A DNA stretch of 64,000 nt from Boseongicola sp. H5 (GTDB taxonomy: Bacteria; Pseudomonadota; Alphaproteobacteria; Rhodobacterales; Rhodobacteraceae), in assembly GCA_020622165.1 (NCBI GenBank), contig JACNMN010000003.1:331703-395702 (forward strand), written 5' to 3'. Shown in pieces: positions 1 through 9,773 of the stretch. A model generated the notes under the pieces. It worked only from the letters and a program-made list of their open reading frames with translations, did not search any database and was not told the DNA's origin. A program made the position numbers and the translations under genes. The number at the start of each line of letters is the position of its first letter. Position 1 is the first letter of the stretch.

Positions 1-1
1 C

Positions 2-802
2 GAGGCCGGGTATGACATTCCCGAAACCATGGAAGATCTGCGCGCGCTGACCGATCAGATCGTTGCCGATGGCGGCACGCCCTGGTGCATCGGGCTTGGG
101 TCCGGCGCGGCCACGGGCTGGCCCGCGACCGACTGGGTCGAGGACATGATGCTGCGCACGCAGCCGCCCGAGGTCTATGATGCATGGGTTGCCAACGAGA
201 TCCCGTTCAACGACGAACGCGTCGTGGCCGCGATCGAGGAGTTCGGCAGTTTTGCGCGGAACGACGACTACGTGAACGGCGGTGCGGCCGCCGTCGCCTC
301 GACCGACTTCCGCGACAGCCCCGGCGGTCTCTTCTCCTTCCCGCCGGAATGCTACATGCACCGCCAGGCGTCGTTCATTCCCACGTTCTTCCCCGAGGGC
401 GCCGATTCGGATTTCTTCTACTTCCCGGCCTATGAAGGTCAGGATCTGGGGCAGCCGGTGTTGGGTGCGGGCACATTGATGGCCATCACCGACGACTCGC
501 CCGCGGCGCATGCCTGGATCGAGTTCGTGAAAACCCCCATCGCGCATGAAGTCTGGATGGCCCAGACCGGGTTCCTGACACCTCATGACGGGGTCAATAC
601 CGAGCTTTTCGGCACCGACGCCGCGCGGCAGATGAACGACATCCTGCTGAACGCGACCACCTTCCGCTTCGACGCATCCGACCTGATGCCGGGTGAGATC
701 GGGCAGGGCGTGTTCTGGTCCGGCATGGTCGATTACACCACCGGGGCGGATGCCGCCGACGTGGCGACGATGATCCAGGAACGGTGGGACTCGATCCAAT
801 AA
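2..802 (+). CDS. aglE: Alpha-glucoside ABC transporter, periplasmic substrate-binding protein (C-terminal part)
   Basis: The frame is already open at the first bases, so only the C-terminal part (about 266 residues) is visible; signal peptide and N-terminal lobe lie outside the window. It reads as the family 1 solute-binding protein of the Agl system, which catches alpha-glucosides such as sucrose, maltose and trehalose in the periplasm and presents them to the permease. It is rich in aromatic residues suited to sugar stacking (FFYFPAYEG, EVWMAQTGF). The assignment leans on the neighbours: two permeases, a cytoplasmic alpha-glucosidase and an ATPase follow in the order aglEFGAK known from rhizobia and Rhodobacterales. 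A 116-base gap with a GC-rich inverted region (about 825-855) separates it from aglF, where a stem may stabilise the mRNA of the abundant binding protein; that part is inference. Confidence 0.85.
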   Translation, partial: EAGYDIPETMEDLRALTDQIVADGGTPWCIGLGSGAATGWPATDWVEDMMLRTQPPEVYDAWVANEIPFNDERVVAAIEEFGSFARNDDYVNGGAAAVASTDFRDSPGGLFSFPPECYMHRQASFIPTFFPEGADSDFFYFPAYEGQDLGQPVLGAGTLMAITDDSPAAHAWIEFVKTPIAHEVWMAQTGFLTPHDGVNTELFGTDAARQMNDILLNATTFRFDASDLMPGEIGQGVFWSGMVDYTTGADAADVATMIQERWDSIQ

Positions 803-918
803 CCGGTCATCCGGCCTAATACAGCCCGGCCCGCGCCGACTGCGCGCGGGCCGGGGCAACCACGACAACAGCAAGCCGTCATCGGGCCGACAGGCCGGCA
901 GGCTTAAGGGAGGGTCTC

Positions 919-1896
919 ATGTCACCAATGCTGCAAGGTGCGATCACCATCGTCATCGGCGTGGGGGGGTGTATCGGATACTTCTATTTCGCCAATCTGA
1001 TCCTCGACAAGGTGATCTTCCCCGCGCGCGGCAACGATGCCGGGCGCAACATCAACCGCGCCAATGCCGTGCGACCTTGGCTGTTCCTGTTTCCAGCGAT
1101 CTTCGCGCTTGGCCTCTATCTGGTCTATCCGGTGGTCGGCAGCTTCATCCGGTCGCTCTACAACCGGGCGGGCAACGAGTTCATCGGGTTCGGAAACTAT
1201 GCCAACCTGATCGCGGACGAAACCTTCCGCACCGCGTTTTTCAACAATTTCCTCTGGGTTCTGGTCGTCCCCGCGATGGCGACCTTCCTTGGACTTCTGG
1301 TGGCGCAACTGACCGACAGGCTGAGCTGGGGCAACATCGCCAAATCCCTGATCTTCATGCCGATGGCGATCTCCTTCGTGGGCGCCTCGCTGATCTGGAA
1401 GTTCGTCTACGCGAATGACCCCGATATCGGGATCATCAACGCGATCCGCGCCAGCATGGGCATGGACAGCGTCGACCCGATGCAGATCCCGTTCTGGAAC
1501 AATTTTTTCCTGATGGTGATCCTGATCTGGATCCAGACCGGCTTTGCCATGGTGATCCTGTCCGCCGCGCTGCGCGGCATCCCCGAAGAAACGGTGGAGG
1601 CCGCGATCATCGACGGCGCGAACCCGTTTCAGGTGTTCTTCAAGATCAAGGTGCCGCAGATCATGGGTACGATCGTGGTGGTCTGGACGACGATCACGAT
1701 CCTTGTGCTGAAGGTTTTCGATATCGTCTACACCATGACGGGCGGCAATTTCGGAACCGAGATCCTGCCCAGTTACATGATGAGCTTCATGTTCCGCGAT
1801 GACGGGCGGGCGACGGCCGTGGCCTTCGTGATCATGCTGGTGGTTCTGCCGGTCATGATCTGGAATATCGTGCAAGCCCGTAAAGAAATGCGCTGA
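919..1896 (+). CDS. aglF: Alpha-glucoside ABC transporter permease AglF
   Basis: Inner-membrane permease of the binding-protein-dependent sugar transport family (MalF-like), 325 residues. One helix is near the N-terminus (about residues 7-30), then a cytoplasmic stretch, then the transport core. The cytoplasmic EAA loop that docks on the ATPase is clear (EAAIIDGANPFQVFFKIKVP, about residues 228-247). A GGGAGG ribosome site precedes the ATG. It lies 15 bases before aglG, and the two should form the heterodimeric channel. The family is known for alpha-glucoside uptake; the substrate here is inferred from the adjoining glucosidase. Confidence 0.9.
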   Translation: MSPMLQGAITIVIGVGGCIGYFYFANLILDKVIFPARGNDAGRNINRANAVRPWLFLFPAIFALGLYLVYPVVGSFIRSLYNRAGNEFIGFGNYANLIADETFRTAFFNNFLWVLVVPAMATFLGLLVAQLTDRLSWGNIAKSLIFMPMAISFVGASLIWKFVYANDPDIGIINAIRASMGMDSVDPMQIPFWNNFFLMVILIWIQTGFAMVILSAALRGIPEETVEAAIIDGANPFQVFFKIKVPQIMGTIVVVWTTITILVLKVFDIVYTMTGGNFGTEILPSYMMSFMFRDDGRATAVAFVIMLVVLPVMIWNIVQARKEMR

Positions 1897-1911
1897 AAGA
1901 GGATAAGAGAC

Positions 1912-3069
1912 ATGGACAATATTGCCGGTACCAAATCCTCGCTCACCTGGGCCGTGAACATCTCGGTCGTGTTCCTCGTGGTCCTCTGGCTGATCCCGAC
2001 AATCGGGCTACTGGTCTCCTCGTTCCGCGACCGGGACCAGATCTCCGTTTCTGCCTGGTGGCAGGCGCCGCTGCCGGTTGAACAGGCCTACCGCCTGCGC
2101 GCCGAGGGCGACATCACCCGGACCGGCGATCTCTGGGTGATCGAGGGCAATGTCTTCGCCGCCTCCGAGATGGCGGAGGCCTTCCCCGAAGGCACAGATC
2201 ACCCGCCGATTTCGGCCTTCGGGACGACCGGGCGCGATCCGGGCGCCTATGCGGCCGGCGAAGAGGTGCCCAACCGCGATGGCGGGACGCTGGTGATCAA
2301 CGAAGACGGATCCTATGTCTTCACCACCAACGAAGACCCGAGCGAGCGTCCGCCGCGGCTTTACGTCATGGCCGAAACCCCGCCGGAATTCACCACCGCC
2401 AATTACGATACGGTTCTGGGCGGGGATGGCATGGGGCAGGCCTTCATCAACACGCTGACGGTGACCATTCCGGCCACGGTCATCCCGATCCTGATCGCGG
2501 CCTTCGCGGCCTACGCCCTTGCCTGGATGGATTTCCCCGGTCGCGGACTGCTGATCGCCGCGGTCGTGGGGCTGCTCGTCGTGCCGCTGCAACTGGCGCT
2601 TGTGCCGCTGCTCAGCCTGCATCAGCAGATCGGCATTGGGCAAAGCTTTGTCGGCATCTGGCTTGCCCATACCGGATTCGGCCTGCCGCTCGCGATCTAT
2701 CTTCTGCGAAACTACATGGTCGGCCTGCCGCGCGATATCATCGAAAGCGCCAAGGTCGACGGGGCGACGGATTTCCAGATTTTCACCAAGATCATCCTTC
2801 CGCTCAGCTTCCCCGCTCTGGCCAGTTTCGCGATCTTCCAGTTCCTGTGGACCTGGAACGACCTTCTGGTCGCCAAGGTGTTCCTGCCCTCCAGCGATGA
2901 AAGCTGGGTGATGACGGTGCGGATCGCCGATGACCTTCTGGGGTCCCGCGGCGGCGACTGGGGCATTCTTGCGGCGGCGGCTTTCGTCTCCATCGCGGTG
3001 CCGCTTCTGGTTTTCTTTTCGATGCAACGGTATCTGGTGCGCGGTCTTCTGGCCGGCTCCGTCAAGTAA
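1912..3069 (+). CDS. aglG: Alpha-glucoside ABC transporter permease AglG
   Basis: Second permease (MalG-like), 385 residues. After the first helix (about residues 13-33) there is a hydrophilic insert of roughly 120 residues before the next helix (about 175-200), probably facing the periplasm. The EAA loop near the C-terminal third is present (ESAKVDGATDFQIFTKIILP). The length fits AglG proteins, which are longer than MalG because of this insert. It follows aglF by 15 bases and precedes the glucosidase by 15 bases, so it is clearly in the same operon. Confidence 0.9.
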   Translation: MDNIAGTKSSLTWAVNISVVFLVVLWLIPTIGLLVSSFRDRDQISVSAWWQAPLPVEQAYRLRAEGDITRTGDLWVIEGNVFAASEMAEAFPEGTDHPPISAFGTTGRDPGAYAAGEEVPNRDGGTLVINEDGSYVFTTNEDPSERPPRLYVMAETPPEFTTANYDTVLGGDGMGQAFINTLTVTIPATVIPILIAAFAAYALAWMDFPGRGLLIAAVVGLLVVPLQLALVPLLSLHQQIGIGQSFVGIWLAHTGFGLPLAIYLLRNYMVGLPRDIIESAKVDGATDFQIFTKIILPLSFPALASFAIFQFLWTWNDLLVAKVFLPSSDESWVMTVRIADDLLGSRGGDWGILAAAAFVSIAVPLLVFFSMQRYLVRGLLAGSVK

Positions 3070-3084
3070 AGGTCTGAACCACTG

Positions 3085-4749
3085 ATGAACCTGATGCAGG
3101 ATCTCGCGCCGCAAACAGTGATGGCGCATGACAAGGACTGGTGGCGCGGCGCGGTGATCTATCAGATCTACCCCCGCAGCTTTCAGGACTCCAACCATGA
3201 TGGCATCGGCGATCTGGCCGGCATCATCCACCGGCTGCCCCATATTGCCGAGCTTGGGGTGGATGCGATCTGGATCAGTCCGTTCTTCCGCTCCCCGATG
3301 CTGGATTTCGGATATGATGTCAGCGATTACCGCGACGTGGATCCGATGTTCGGCTCCCTTGGAGATTTCGATGCGCTGATCGGCCGGGCCCACGATCTGG
3401 GCCTGAAGGTTCTGATCGATCTCGTTCTCAGCCACACCTCGAACCAGCACGCCTGGTTCCAGGAAAGTCAGACCAGCCGCGAGAATGCGAGAACCGACTG
3501 GTATGTCTGGGCCGATGCCAAGCCCGACGGCTCGCCCCCGAACAACTGGCTGTCGATCTTCGGCGGCTCGGCCTGGGAATGGTCGGGCGACCGGATGCAG
3601 TACTATCTGCACAATTTCCTGAAAGAGCAGCCCGATCTGAACATGCACAACCCCGCCGTGCAGCAGGAGATGCTGGACGTGGCCCGGTTCTGGCTGGATC
3701 GCGGGGTGGATGGTTTCCGGCTTGATACGATCAATTTCTACTTCCACGACCAGCAGTTGCGCGACAACCCCCCGCTGGCACCGGAGAGCCGCAACTCGAC
3801 CATCGCGCCCGAGGTGAACCCGTATAACTGGCAGGATCACATCTATGACAAGAACCAGCCGGAGAACCTGAATTTCCTGCGCCGTCTGCGCGCGCTGCTG
3901 GATGAATACCCCGCCGCCGCCGCGGTGGGCGAGGTGGGGGACGGCCAATACGGGCTGCAGCTTCAGGCCGAATACACATCCGGCGGCGACAAGATCCACA
4001 TGTGCTACAGTTTCGAGTTCCTCTCGGGGATCGCGCCCACGCCCGAACGCGTGGGCAAGGTGATCACCGATTACGAGACCGCCATCGGCGATGGCTGGGC
4101 CTGTTGGGCGTTTTCCAATCACGACGTGATGCGCCACCCCTCGCGCTGGAACCTGGGCGAGGAGGCGCGCCGCGTCTACGCGGCCCTGCTTCTGTGCCTG
4201 CGCGGGTCGGTCTGTCTCTATCAGGGCGAAGAGCTTGGCCTGACCGAGGCCTATGTTTCCTACGAGGATCTGCAGGATCCCTATGGCATCCGCTTCTGGC
4301 CCAAGTTCAAGGGACGCGACGGTTGCCGGACGCCGATGCCGTGGGTCAGCGACAATCAGAATGGCGGATTTTCCGATGCGAAACCCTGGCTGCCGATGGC
4401 GGTCGAACATCTGAGCCGGTCGGTTGCCAATCAGGGCCGGGAGCCCGACAGCACGATGGCGTTCTACCGGTCGATGATCCGGTTCCGCCGCTCCTATCCG
4501 GCGCTGTCCAAGGGGTCGTTCACCATGGTTCAGGCCGATGGCGGGATCGTGTCATTCATTCGCGAACAGGACGGGTTGCGGATTTTCTGCGCCTTCAACC
4601 TGACCAACATGGCCCAGCCCGCGACATTGCCCGAAGGCGACTGGCGCGAAGACAAGGGCGCGCCCTTCACCGCGATCGCAAATACCGAGGGGGAGGTGAC
4701 GCTGCCGCCCTATCAAGCCTATTTCGGCGTTCAGGATGCTGCGACCTGA
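3085..4749 (+). CDS. aglA: Cytoplasmic alpha-glucosidase (GH13), Agl system
   Basis: Glycoside hydrolase family 13 enzyme of 554 residues that cleaves terminal alpha-linked glucose from imported disaccharides. It has no signal peptide, so hydrolysis is cytoplasmic. The barrel starts with VIYQIYPRSFQDSNHDGIGD. The catalytic triad is visible: nucleophile Asp214 in GFRLDTINF, acid/base Glu283 in AVGEVGD, and Asp347 in FSNHD. The upstream DLVLSHTS motif also matches the oligo-1,6-glucosidase/alpha-glucosidase group. The ATG at 3085 is used; a second in-frame ATG at 3121 (MAHDKDWW) sits nearer the usual family N-terminus and could be the true start. It is embedded between the permease and ATPase genes, so its substrate should be what the transporter delivers. 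Confidence 0.9.
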   Translation: MNLMQDLAPQTVMAHDKDWWRGAVIYQIYPRSFQDSNHDGIGDLAGIIHRLPHIAELGVDAIWISPFFRSPMLDFGYDVSDYRDVDPMFGSLGDFDALIGRAHDLGLKVLIDLVLSHTSNQHAWFQESQTSRENARTDWYVWADAKPDGSPPNNWLSIFGGSAWEWSGDRMQYYLHNFLKEQPDLNMHNPAVQQEMLDVARFWLDRGVDGFRLDTINFYFHDQQLRDNPPLAPESRNSTIAPEVNPYNWQDHIYDKNQPENLNFLRRLRALLDEYPAAAAVGEVGDGQYGLQLQAEYTSGGDKIHMCYSFEFLSGIAPTPERVGKVITDYETAIGDGWACWAFSNHDVMRHPSRWNLGEEARRVYAALLLCLRGSVCLYQGEELGLTEAYVSYEDLQDPYGIRFWPKFKGRDGCRTPMPWVSDNQNGGFSDAKPWLPMAVEHLSRSVANQGREPDSTMAFYRSMIRFRRSYPALSKGSFTMVQADGGIVSFIREQDGLRIFCAFNLTNMAQPATLPEGDWREDKGAPFTAIANTEGEVTLPPYQAYFGVQDAAT

Positions 4750-4785
4750 CGGCCGCAAAACGAAGACAAGAGGGAGGAAAAACCA

Positions 4786-5916
4786 ATGGCCGAGCTGAAG
4801 ATGACAGATGTCGCCAAAGCCTATGGCGATGTTCGGGTGCTCAGTGACATCAACCTGGACATCGAGCAGGGGGAACTGATCGTCTTTGTCGGTCCGTCCG
4901 GCTGTGGCAAGTCCACGCTTCTGCGCATGGTCGCGGGGCTGGAGAAGATCACCGAAGGCACGCTGGAAATCGACGGGCAGGTGGTCAACGACGTACCGCC
5001 ATCCGAACGCGGCATCGCCATGGTGTTCCAGTCCTACGCGCTTTACCCGCACATGACCGTGCGCGACAATATGGCCTTCGCCCTGAAAATCGCGGGCAAG
5101 ACCAAGGATGAGATCGACGAGGCGGTGAAGGCGGCGGCCGACAAGCTGCAACTCACCCAGTTCCTGGACCGTCTGCCAAAGGCGCTTTCGGGTGGGCAGC
5201 GCCAGCGGGTCGCCATCGGGCGCTCCATCGTGCGCGACCCCAAGGTCTATCTCTTCGACGAGCCGCTTTCCAATCTGGATGCGGCCCTGCGCGTTGCCAC
5301 CCGGCTGGAGATCGCGCAGCTGAAGGAGCAGATGCCCGACAGCACGATGATCTACGTGACCCACGATCAGGTGGAGGCGATGACCCTCGCCACGCGGATC
5401 GTGGTTCTGGCGGGCGGCGGTGTCGCGCAGGTCGGCTCGCCGCTGCAGCTCTACGAGAAGCCGAACAGCGAATTCGTGGCCCAGTTCATCGGGTCGCCCG
5501 CCATGAACCTTCTGGGTGGTGAAATCGTCGGGACGGGCGAGATCACGACCCTGAAACTGAACGAAGGGGGCGGGACGATCACCTCTCACTATCCGTCCAA
5601 ACCGGAAGACATGGGCGCGAAGGTGAATGTGGGCATCCGGCCGGAAGACATGGTCGCCACCGACGGCACCGATTTCGCCTATCACGGAACCGTTGAGATC
5701 ACCGAGGCTCTGGGGGAGGTGACGTTGCTCTATTTCGAGAAATCCGCGCCGGAGCATGACCCGGTCATCGGCAAGTTGCAGGGCATCCACTCCAATGTCC
5801 GCCGCACGGATGTGAAACTGACGGCCGATCCGGCCAAGGTGCATGTGTTCAAGGACGGCATCTCGCTCCACTACCGCGACCAGCCGGTTTTCCTGCCCGG
5901 TGTGCAGCCGCATTGA
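4786..5916 (+). CDS. aglK: Alpha-glucoside ABC transporter ATPase (MalK/UgpC type)
   Basis: Energises the Agl importer. All nucleotide-binding elements are present: Walker [10 protein letters not shown] (residues 36-44), Q-loop in VFQSYALYP, signature LSGGQRQ (about 134), Walker B followed by DEPLSNLDA, and the switch histidine in THDQVEA. The C-terminal third is the OB-fold regulatory domain typical of MalK/UgpC proteins (VGIRPEDM). An AGGGAGG-like ribosome site precedes the ATG. It is the last gene of the operon; the next gene is 248 bases away and has its own operator-like repeat. MalK-type ATPases can be shared among several sugar permeases, so other partners are possible. Confidence 0.92.
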   Translation: MAELKMTDVAKAYGDVRVLSDINLDIEQGELIVFVGPSGCGKSTLLRMVAGLEKITEGTLEIDGQVVNDVPPSERGIAMVFQSYALYPHMTVRDNMAFALKIAGKTKDEIDEAVKAAADKLQLTQFLDRLPKALSGGQRQRVAIGRSIVRDPKVYLFDEPLSNLDAALRVATRLEIAQLKEQMPDSTMIYVTHDQVEAMTLATRIVVLAGGGVAQVGSPLQLYEKPNSEFVAQFIGSPAMNLLGGEIVGTGEITTLKLNEGGGTITSHYPSKPEDMGAKVNVGIRPEDMVATDGTDFAYHGTVEITEALGEVTLLYFEKSAPEHDPVIGKLQGIHSNVRRTDVKLTADPAKVHVFKDGISLHYRDQPVFLPGVQPH

Positions 5917-6126
5917 GGGTGTGGCCGTTGCCCGGGGCGAGGCGGTCCGGTTTCGAAGTGCGTCGTGAAGACCCCGGCGGCATCGCGTCTGACGCCGGCA
6001 AAGGATCGGACGTCGGGGCGTGAATGCGTCCCGTTACGCCTCTCGCGCGGTTCATATCTTTGCATCCGCTTGTTGCACGTGGCCGGTTTGCGTCGGACAA
6101 TTGAACCTGCGACGGGTTGGCGATAA

Positions 6127-6147
6127 ATGAACTCCCGTTCAGTTCAT
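6127..6147. promoter_or_regulatory. Inverted repeat ATGAACT-N7-AGTTCAT, operator candidate for the SDR gene
   Basis: A perfect 7-bp inverted repeat with a 7-base spacer ends 17 bases before the chosen ATG at 6165. Size and position suit a TetR- or other dimeric-repressor operator overlapping the promoter. The binding factor is not known and no regulator gene adjoins. Confidence 0.45.
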
Positions 6148-6164
6148 ATGCAAGGACCGCGAAG

Positions 6165-6926
6165 ATGGAGATTTCAACGGCCAAGGCCATCGTCACCGGC
6201 GGGGCGTCCGGGCTAGGGGAGGCCTGCGTGCGTCATCTTGCCGGGCAGGGCGCGCAGGTGACGATCTTCGATCTGGAGGCCGCGCGCGGGTCCGCCGTGG
6301 CGGACGAGCTTTCCGGGGTTCGCTTTGCCGAGGTCGATGTGACCGAAGACGCCGCAACCGTCAGCGCGGTGGCGGAGGCCGCCGAGGCGATGGGGGGCCT
6401 TACCGCCGTCATCAATTGCGCGGGCATCGCCACGGGGGCCAAGACTGTGGGGCGCGACGGGCCGCACCCGCTGGACCGGTTTCAGCGCACGATCGACATC
6501 AACCTTGTCGGGGCCTTCAATGTTCTGCGTCTGGCGGCGGCGGAAATGGCCAGGAATACCCCCAATGACGATGGCGAGCGGGGGGTGATCGTCAACACGG
6601 CCTCGGTCGCGGCTTTCGAAGGGCAGAAAGGGCAGGCGGCCTATGCGGCCTCCAAGGCGGGTGTCGCGGGGATGTCCCTGCCGGTTGCCCGCGATCTGGC
6701 CTCGCTTGGTATCCGCTGCTGCGCGATTGCGCCGGGCATATTCCACACGCCGATGCTGGAAGGTTTGGGGCAGGACATCATGGATGGCCTCGCCGCCGAC
6801 GTGATCTTTCCCAAGCGGCTGGGAAGGCCCGAGGAATTCGCCCGGCTGGCGGCGTTCATCCTGACCTGCCCCTATCTGAACGGCGAGACGATCCGCCTTG
6901 ACGGGGCGCTGCGCATGCCAGCCTGA
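6165..6926 (+). CDS. Short-chain dehydrogenase, 3-hydroxyacyl-CoA dehydrogenase type 2-like
   Basis: NAD-dependent short-chain dehydrogenase/reductase of 253 residues. The Rossmann motif TGGASGLGEA is at the N-terminus, the NAG-like motif is NCAGIA, and the catalytic tetrad Ser/Tyr/Lys lies in VNTASVAAFEGQKGQAAYAASKAG. Full-length similarity in motifs (FQRTIDINLVGAFNVLRLAA, CCAIAPGIFHTPML) points to the HSD17B10/HADH2 type that oxidises short-chain 3-hydroxyacyl-CoA in isoleucine or fatty acid degradation. An upstream in-frame TTG at 6117 would run through the inverted repeat and is unlikely; the ATG at 6165 gives the usual family N-terminus. The gene stands alone between the agl and edd operons. 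Family confident, exact substrate inferred. Confidence 0.82.
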   Translation: MEISTAKAIVTGGASGLGEACVRHLAGQGAQVTIFDLEAARGSAVADELSGVRFAEVDVTEDAATVSAVAEAAEAMGGLTAVINCAGIATGAKTVGRDGPHPLDRFQRTIDINLVGAFNVLRLAAAEMARNTPNDDGERGVIVNTASVAAFEGQKGQAAYAASKAGVAGMSLPVARDLASLGIRCCAIAPGIFHTPMLEGLGQDIMDGLAADVIFPKRLGRPEEFARLAAFILTCPYLNGETIRLDGALRMPA

Positions 6927-7043
6927 ACGCAGACAGGTTACGAAAAAATGCAGGATCGTGATTTTTTGCAACCCGTTCCGGCGGCTGGCCTTCGAGATCG
7001 CCCAAAGCGGGGGCGCAGATTTCTGGCGCGGCCCCTCTGGAAT

Positions 7044-7057
7044 TGTTAGCGCTAACA
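7044..7057. promoter_or_regulatory. 14-bp palindrome TGTTAGCGCTAACA, LacI-type operator before edd
   Basis: A perfect even-centred palindrome of the kind bound by LacI-family repressors, with a CpG at its centre, lying 37 bases before the edd start. The 12-bp core GTTAGCGCTAAC recurs before zwf at 24847-24858. The likely binder is the LacI-type regulator of the agl locus (AglR) or a gluconate/ED repressor, not encoded in this window. Confidence 0.75.
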
Positions 7058-7093
7058 GGTTAGAGTGCCTCAAGCCGATGCCAGGAGACACCC

Positions 7094-8899
7094 ATGCCCC
7101 TCGACGCCCGTATTGCCGATATCACCGCCCGCATTCAGGACCGTTCCCGCAAGACGCGCAGCATCTACATGGAGCGCATGCGTCGCGCCGCAGAGGATGG
7201 CCCGCGCCGGGCGCATCTGAGTTGCGGCAACCAGGCCCATGCCTATGCCGCGATGGGCGCCGACAAGGACGCGCTGGTGGATGCGAGAGTGCCCAATCTG
7301 GGGATCGTGACCGCCTATAACGACATGCTAAGCGCCCACCAGCCTTTCGAGACCTATCCGCAGAAGATCAAGGATGCCGCGCGCGCCGCAGGCGCGACCG
7401 CGCAGGTGGCCGGCGGCGTACCCGCGATGTGCGACGGGGTCACCCAGGGACAGGTGGGCATGGAACTGAGCCTGTTTTCCCGCGACGTGATCGCGCTGGC
7501 CACGGGTGTAGCGCTGTCGCACAACACGTTCGATGCGGCGGTCTATCTGGGTGTCTGCGACAAGATCGTTCCCGGTCTGGTCATCGCGGCGGCCACTTTC
7601 GGCTATCTGCCGGGTATCTTCATTCCTGCCGGGCCGATGGTCTCCGGCCTGCCCAACGATGAAAAATCCAGGGTTCGCCAGCAGTTTGCCGCGGGCGAGG
7701 TGGGGCGTGACGTGCTCATGAAAGCCGAGATGGACAGCTATCACGGCCCCGGAACCTGCACCTTTTACGGCACGGCCAATTCCAATCAGATGCTGATGGA
7801 ATTCATGGGGCTGCACCTGCCGGGCGCCAGTTTCGTCAACCCCGGCACGCCGCTGCGCGAGGCGCTGACCGCGGCGGCGGCGGAGCGGGCCGTCTCGATC
7901 ACAGGGCTGGGCAACGACTATCGCCCGGTTTGCGATATTCTGGACGAAAGGGCCTTCGTGAACGGCATTGTGGGCCTGATGGCGACGGGCGGGTCCACCA
8001 ATCTGGTGATCCATCTGGTGGCGATGGCGCGGGCGGCGGGCGTGATCCTTGACTGTTCCGATTTCGCCGAGATTTCCGCGGTCACTCCGTTGATGGCGCG
8101 GGTCTATCCCAACGGTCTGGCGGATGTGAACCATTTCCATGCCGCCGGCGGGCTTGGCTACATGATCGGCGAGTTGCTGGAGGCGGGCCTGCTGCATCCC
8201 GATACCGAAACGGTGGCGGGCACGGGCCTGCATCGCTATGCGCAAGAGCCGAAGCTGAAGGACGGCGTGCTGGTCTATGAGGACGGCGCGGGGGAGAGCC
8301 TCAACACGAAGATTCTTCGCCCGGCAACCGACCCGTTCCAGCGGACCGGCGGGCTGGCCGAACTGCGCGGCAATCTGGGCCGGGGGATCATGAAAGTCTC
8401 CGCCGTTGCGCCCGAGCGCCATGTGATCGAGGCGCCGGCGGCGATTTTCGAGAGTCAGGCCGACGTCAAGAAAGCCTTTCAGAACAACGAACTCAATCGC
8501 GATGTTATCGTGGTTGTCCGGTTTCAGGGTCCGAAGTCGAACGGGATGCCCGAACTGCACGCGCTGACACCGGTTCTTGCGGTGCTGCAGGATCGGGGCC
8601 ACAAGGTTGCGCTGGTCACCGACGGGCGGATGTCCGGGGCGTCGGGCAAGGTGCCGTCGGCCATTCATGTGGCCCCCGAGGCGCTGGACGGAGGGCTGAT
8701 CGGCAAGCTTGAGGATGGCGATATCATCCGGGTCGATGCCACAAGGGGCGTGCTGGAGGTTCTGACCGAGGGCGTCGAGGACCGCGCCCCCGCCACGCCG
8801 GATCTGTCGGCCAATTCCCATGGCATCGGGCGGGAGATGTTCGAGATCTTTCGCCGGACGGCCGGTTCCGCCGCCGATGGCGCGGGCGTGGTTGTCTAG
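7094..8899 (+). CDS. edd: 6-phosphogluconate dehydratase
   Basis: First committed enzyme of the Entner-Doudoroff pathway: converts 6-phosphogluconate to 2-keto-3-deoxy-6-phosphogluconate. It has 601 residues, the usual Edd length, and belongs to the IlvD/Edd family with a 4Fe-4S cluster. Family motifs are visible: [14 protein letters not shown], the cysteine-containing [23 protein letters not shown], the GSTN segment and the C-terminal [13 protein letters not shown]. An AGGAG site precedes the ATG. It is followed by eda 77 bases downstream and preceded by the shared ED operator, so its expression should follow sugar supply. Confidence 0.96.
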   Translation: MPLDARIADITARIQDRSRKTRSIYMERMRRAAEDGPRRAHLSCGNQAHAYAAMGADKDALVDARVPNLGIVTAYNDMLSAHQPFETYPQKIKDAARAAGATAQVAGGVPAMCDGVTQGQVGMELSLFSRDVIALATGVALSHNTFDAAVYLGVCDKIVPGLVIAAATFGYLPGIFIPAGPMVSGLPNDEKSRVRQQFAAGEVGRDVLMKAEMDSYHGPGTCTFYGTANSNQMLMEFMGLHLPGASFVNPGTPLREALTAAAAERAVSITGLGNDYRPVCDILDERAFVNGIVGLMATGGSTNLVIHLVAMARAAGVILDCSDFAEISAVTPLMARVYPNGLADVNHFHAAGGLGYMIGELLEAGLLHPDTETVAGTGLHRYAQEPKLKDGVLVYEDGAGESLNTKILRPATDPFQRTGGLAELRGNLGRGIMKVSAVAPERHVIEAPAAIFESQADVKKAFQNNELNRDVIVVVRFQGPKSNGMPELHALTPVLAVLQDRGHKVALVTDGRMSGASGKVPSAIHVAPEALDGGLIGKLEDGDIIRVDATRGVLEVLTEGVEDRAPATPDLSANSHGIGREMFEIFRRTAGSAADGAGVVV

Positions 8900-8976
8900 G
8901 CGCCGCGGCCTGCGTATCCCTGTGGCAGGCTTCCGGTTTCGCCGGAGCCACCCCCCCGAGTGAAAAGGACGACAGG

Positions 8977-9615
8977 ATGACCCCTTTGCAGGCCAGCCAG
9001 ACCACCCGCAAGATCTGCCAGATGGCGCCGATCGTCCCGGTCCTCGTGGTGGAGGACGCAGCCCATGCGCGCCCGCTGGCCGAGGCGCTGGTGGCCGGGG
9101 GTCTGCCCGCGCTGGAGGTGACGTTGCGAACCCCCGCCGCGCTGGAGGTCATCGCGGAAATGGCCCGGGTGCCGGGCGGCGTCGTAGGGGCGGGCACGTT
9201 GCTGACCCCCGCGGATGTCGGGGCGGCCAAGGATGCGGGCGCGCAATTCGGCGTGGCCCCCGGGGCGACCGACCGGCTTCTGGCCGCCTGTGAGGACGCC
9301 GATCTGCCGCTTCTGCCCGGCGCGGCCACCGCCTCCGAGGTGATGGCGCTTTTCGAGCGGGGCTATGACATGCTGAAATTCTTTCCCGCCGAGGCTTCGG
9401 GCGGGGCGCCTGCGCTGAAAGCCATCGGCGCGCCGATCCCGCAGGTTTCCTTCTGCCCCACCGGCGGGGTGTCGCCCGGCAATGCGGCGGAGTATCTGGC
9501 CCTGCCGAACGTGCTTTGCGCGGGAGGAAGCTGGGTCGCGCCCGCCGATGCGGTTGCAGGCGGGGACTGGGCGCGGATCACCGCCCTTGCGGCCGAGGCG
9601 GCCGCTCTCGGCTGA
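8977..9615 (+). CDS. eda: 2-keto-3-deoxy-6-phosphogluconate aldolase
   Basis: Splits KDPG into pyruvate and glyceraldehyde 3-phosphate. It is a class I aldolase of 212 residues with a (beta/alpha)8 barrel. The Schiff-base lysine is Lys134 in MLKFFPAEASGG, matching Lys133 of the E. coli enzyme, and the catalytic Glu sits in LEVTLRTP. GAGTLLTP and CPTGGV are further family motifs. It lies 77 bases after edd with no clear terminator between, so the two are probably one transcript. The 77-base gap contains a short GC stem that could tune the edd/eda ratio. Confidence 0.95.
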   Translation: MTPLQASQTTRKICQMAPIVPVLVVEDAAHARPLAEALVAGGLPALEVTLRTPAALEVIAEMARVPGGVVGAGTLLTPADVGAAKDAGAQFGVAPGATDRLLAACEDADLPLLPGAATASEVMALFERGYDMLKFFPAEASGGAPALKAIGAPIPQVSFCPTGGVSPGNAAEYLALPNVLCAGGSWVAPADAVAGGDWARITALAAEAAALG

Positions 9616-9773
9616 GACTTGCCAAAATCCCCGCGCGCGGGCGGCGGGTGATTGCCAGATCGCAGATTCTGACGATCTGGTTCAAAGAAATGATCGAAAT
9701 GTGCATCGTAACGGGCCGCGGATATCCCCAAGTTCTGCCGTATCGCGCAAGACATCAAAAAAGGAGTCGCCCG

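Noticed and set aside
922..1875. Long minus-strand open frames opposite aglF, aglA, edd, alaS and others
   Set aside because: GC-rich codon third positions leave the opposite strand open; they are His/Arg/Gly-rich and have no family pattern.
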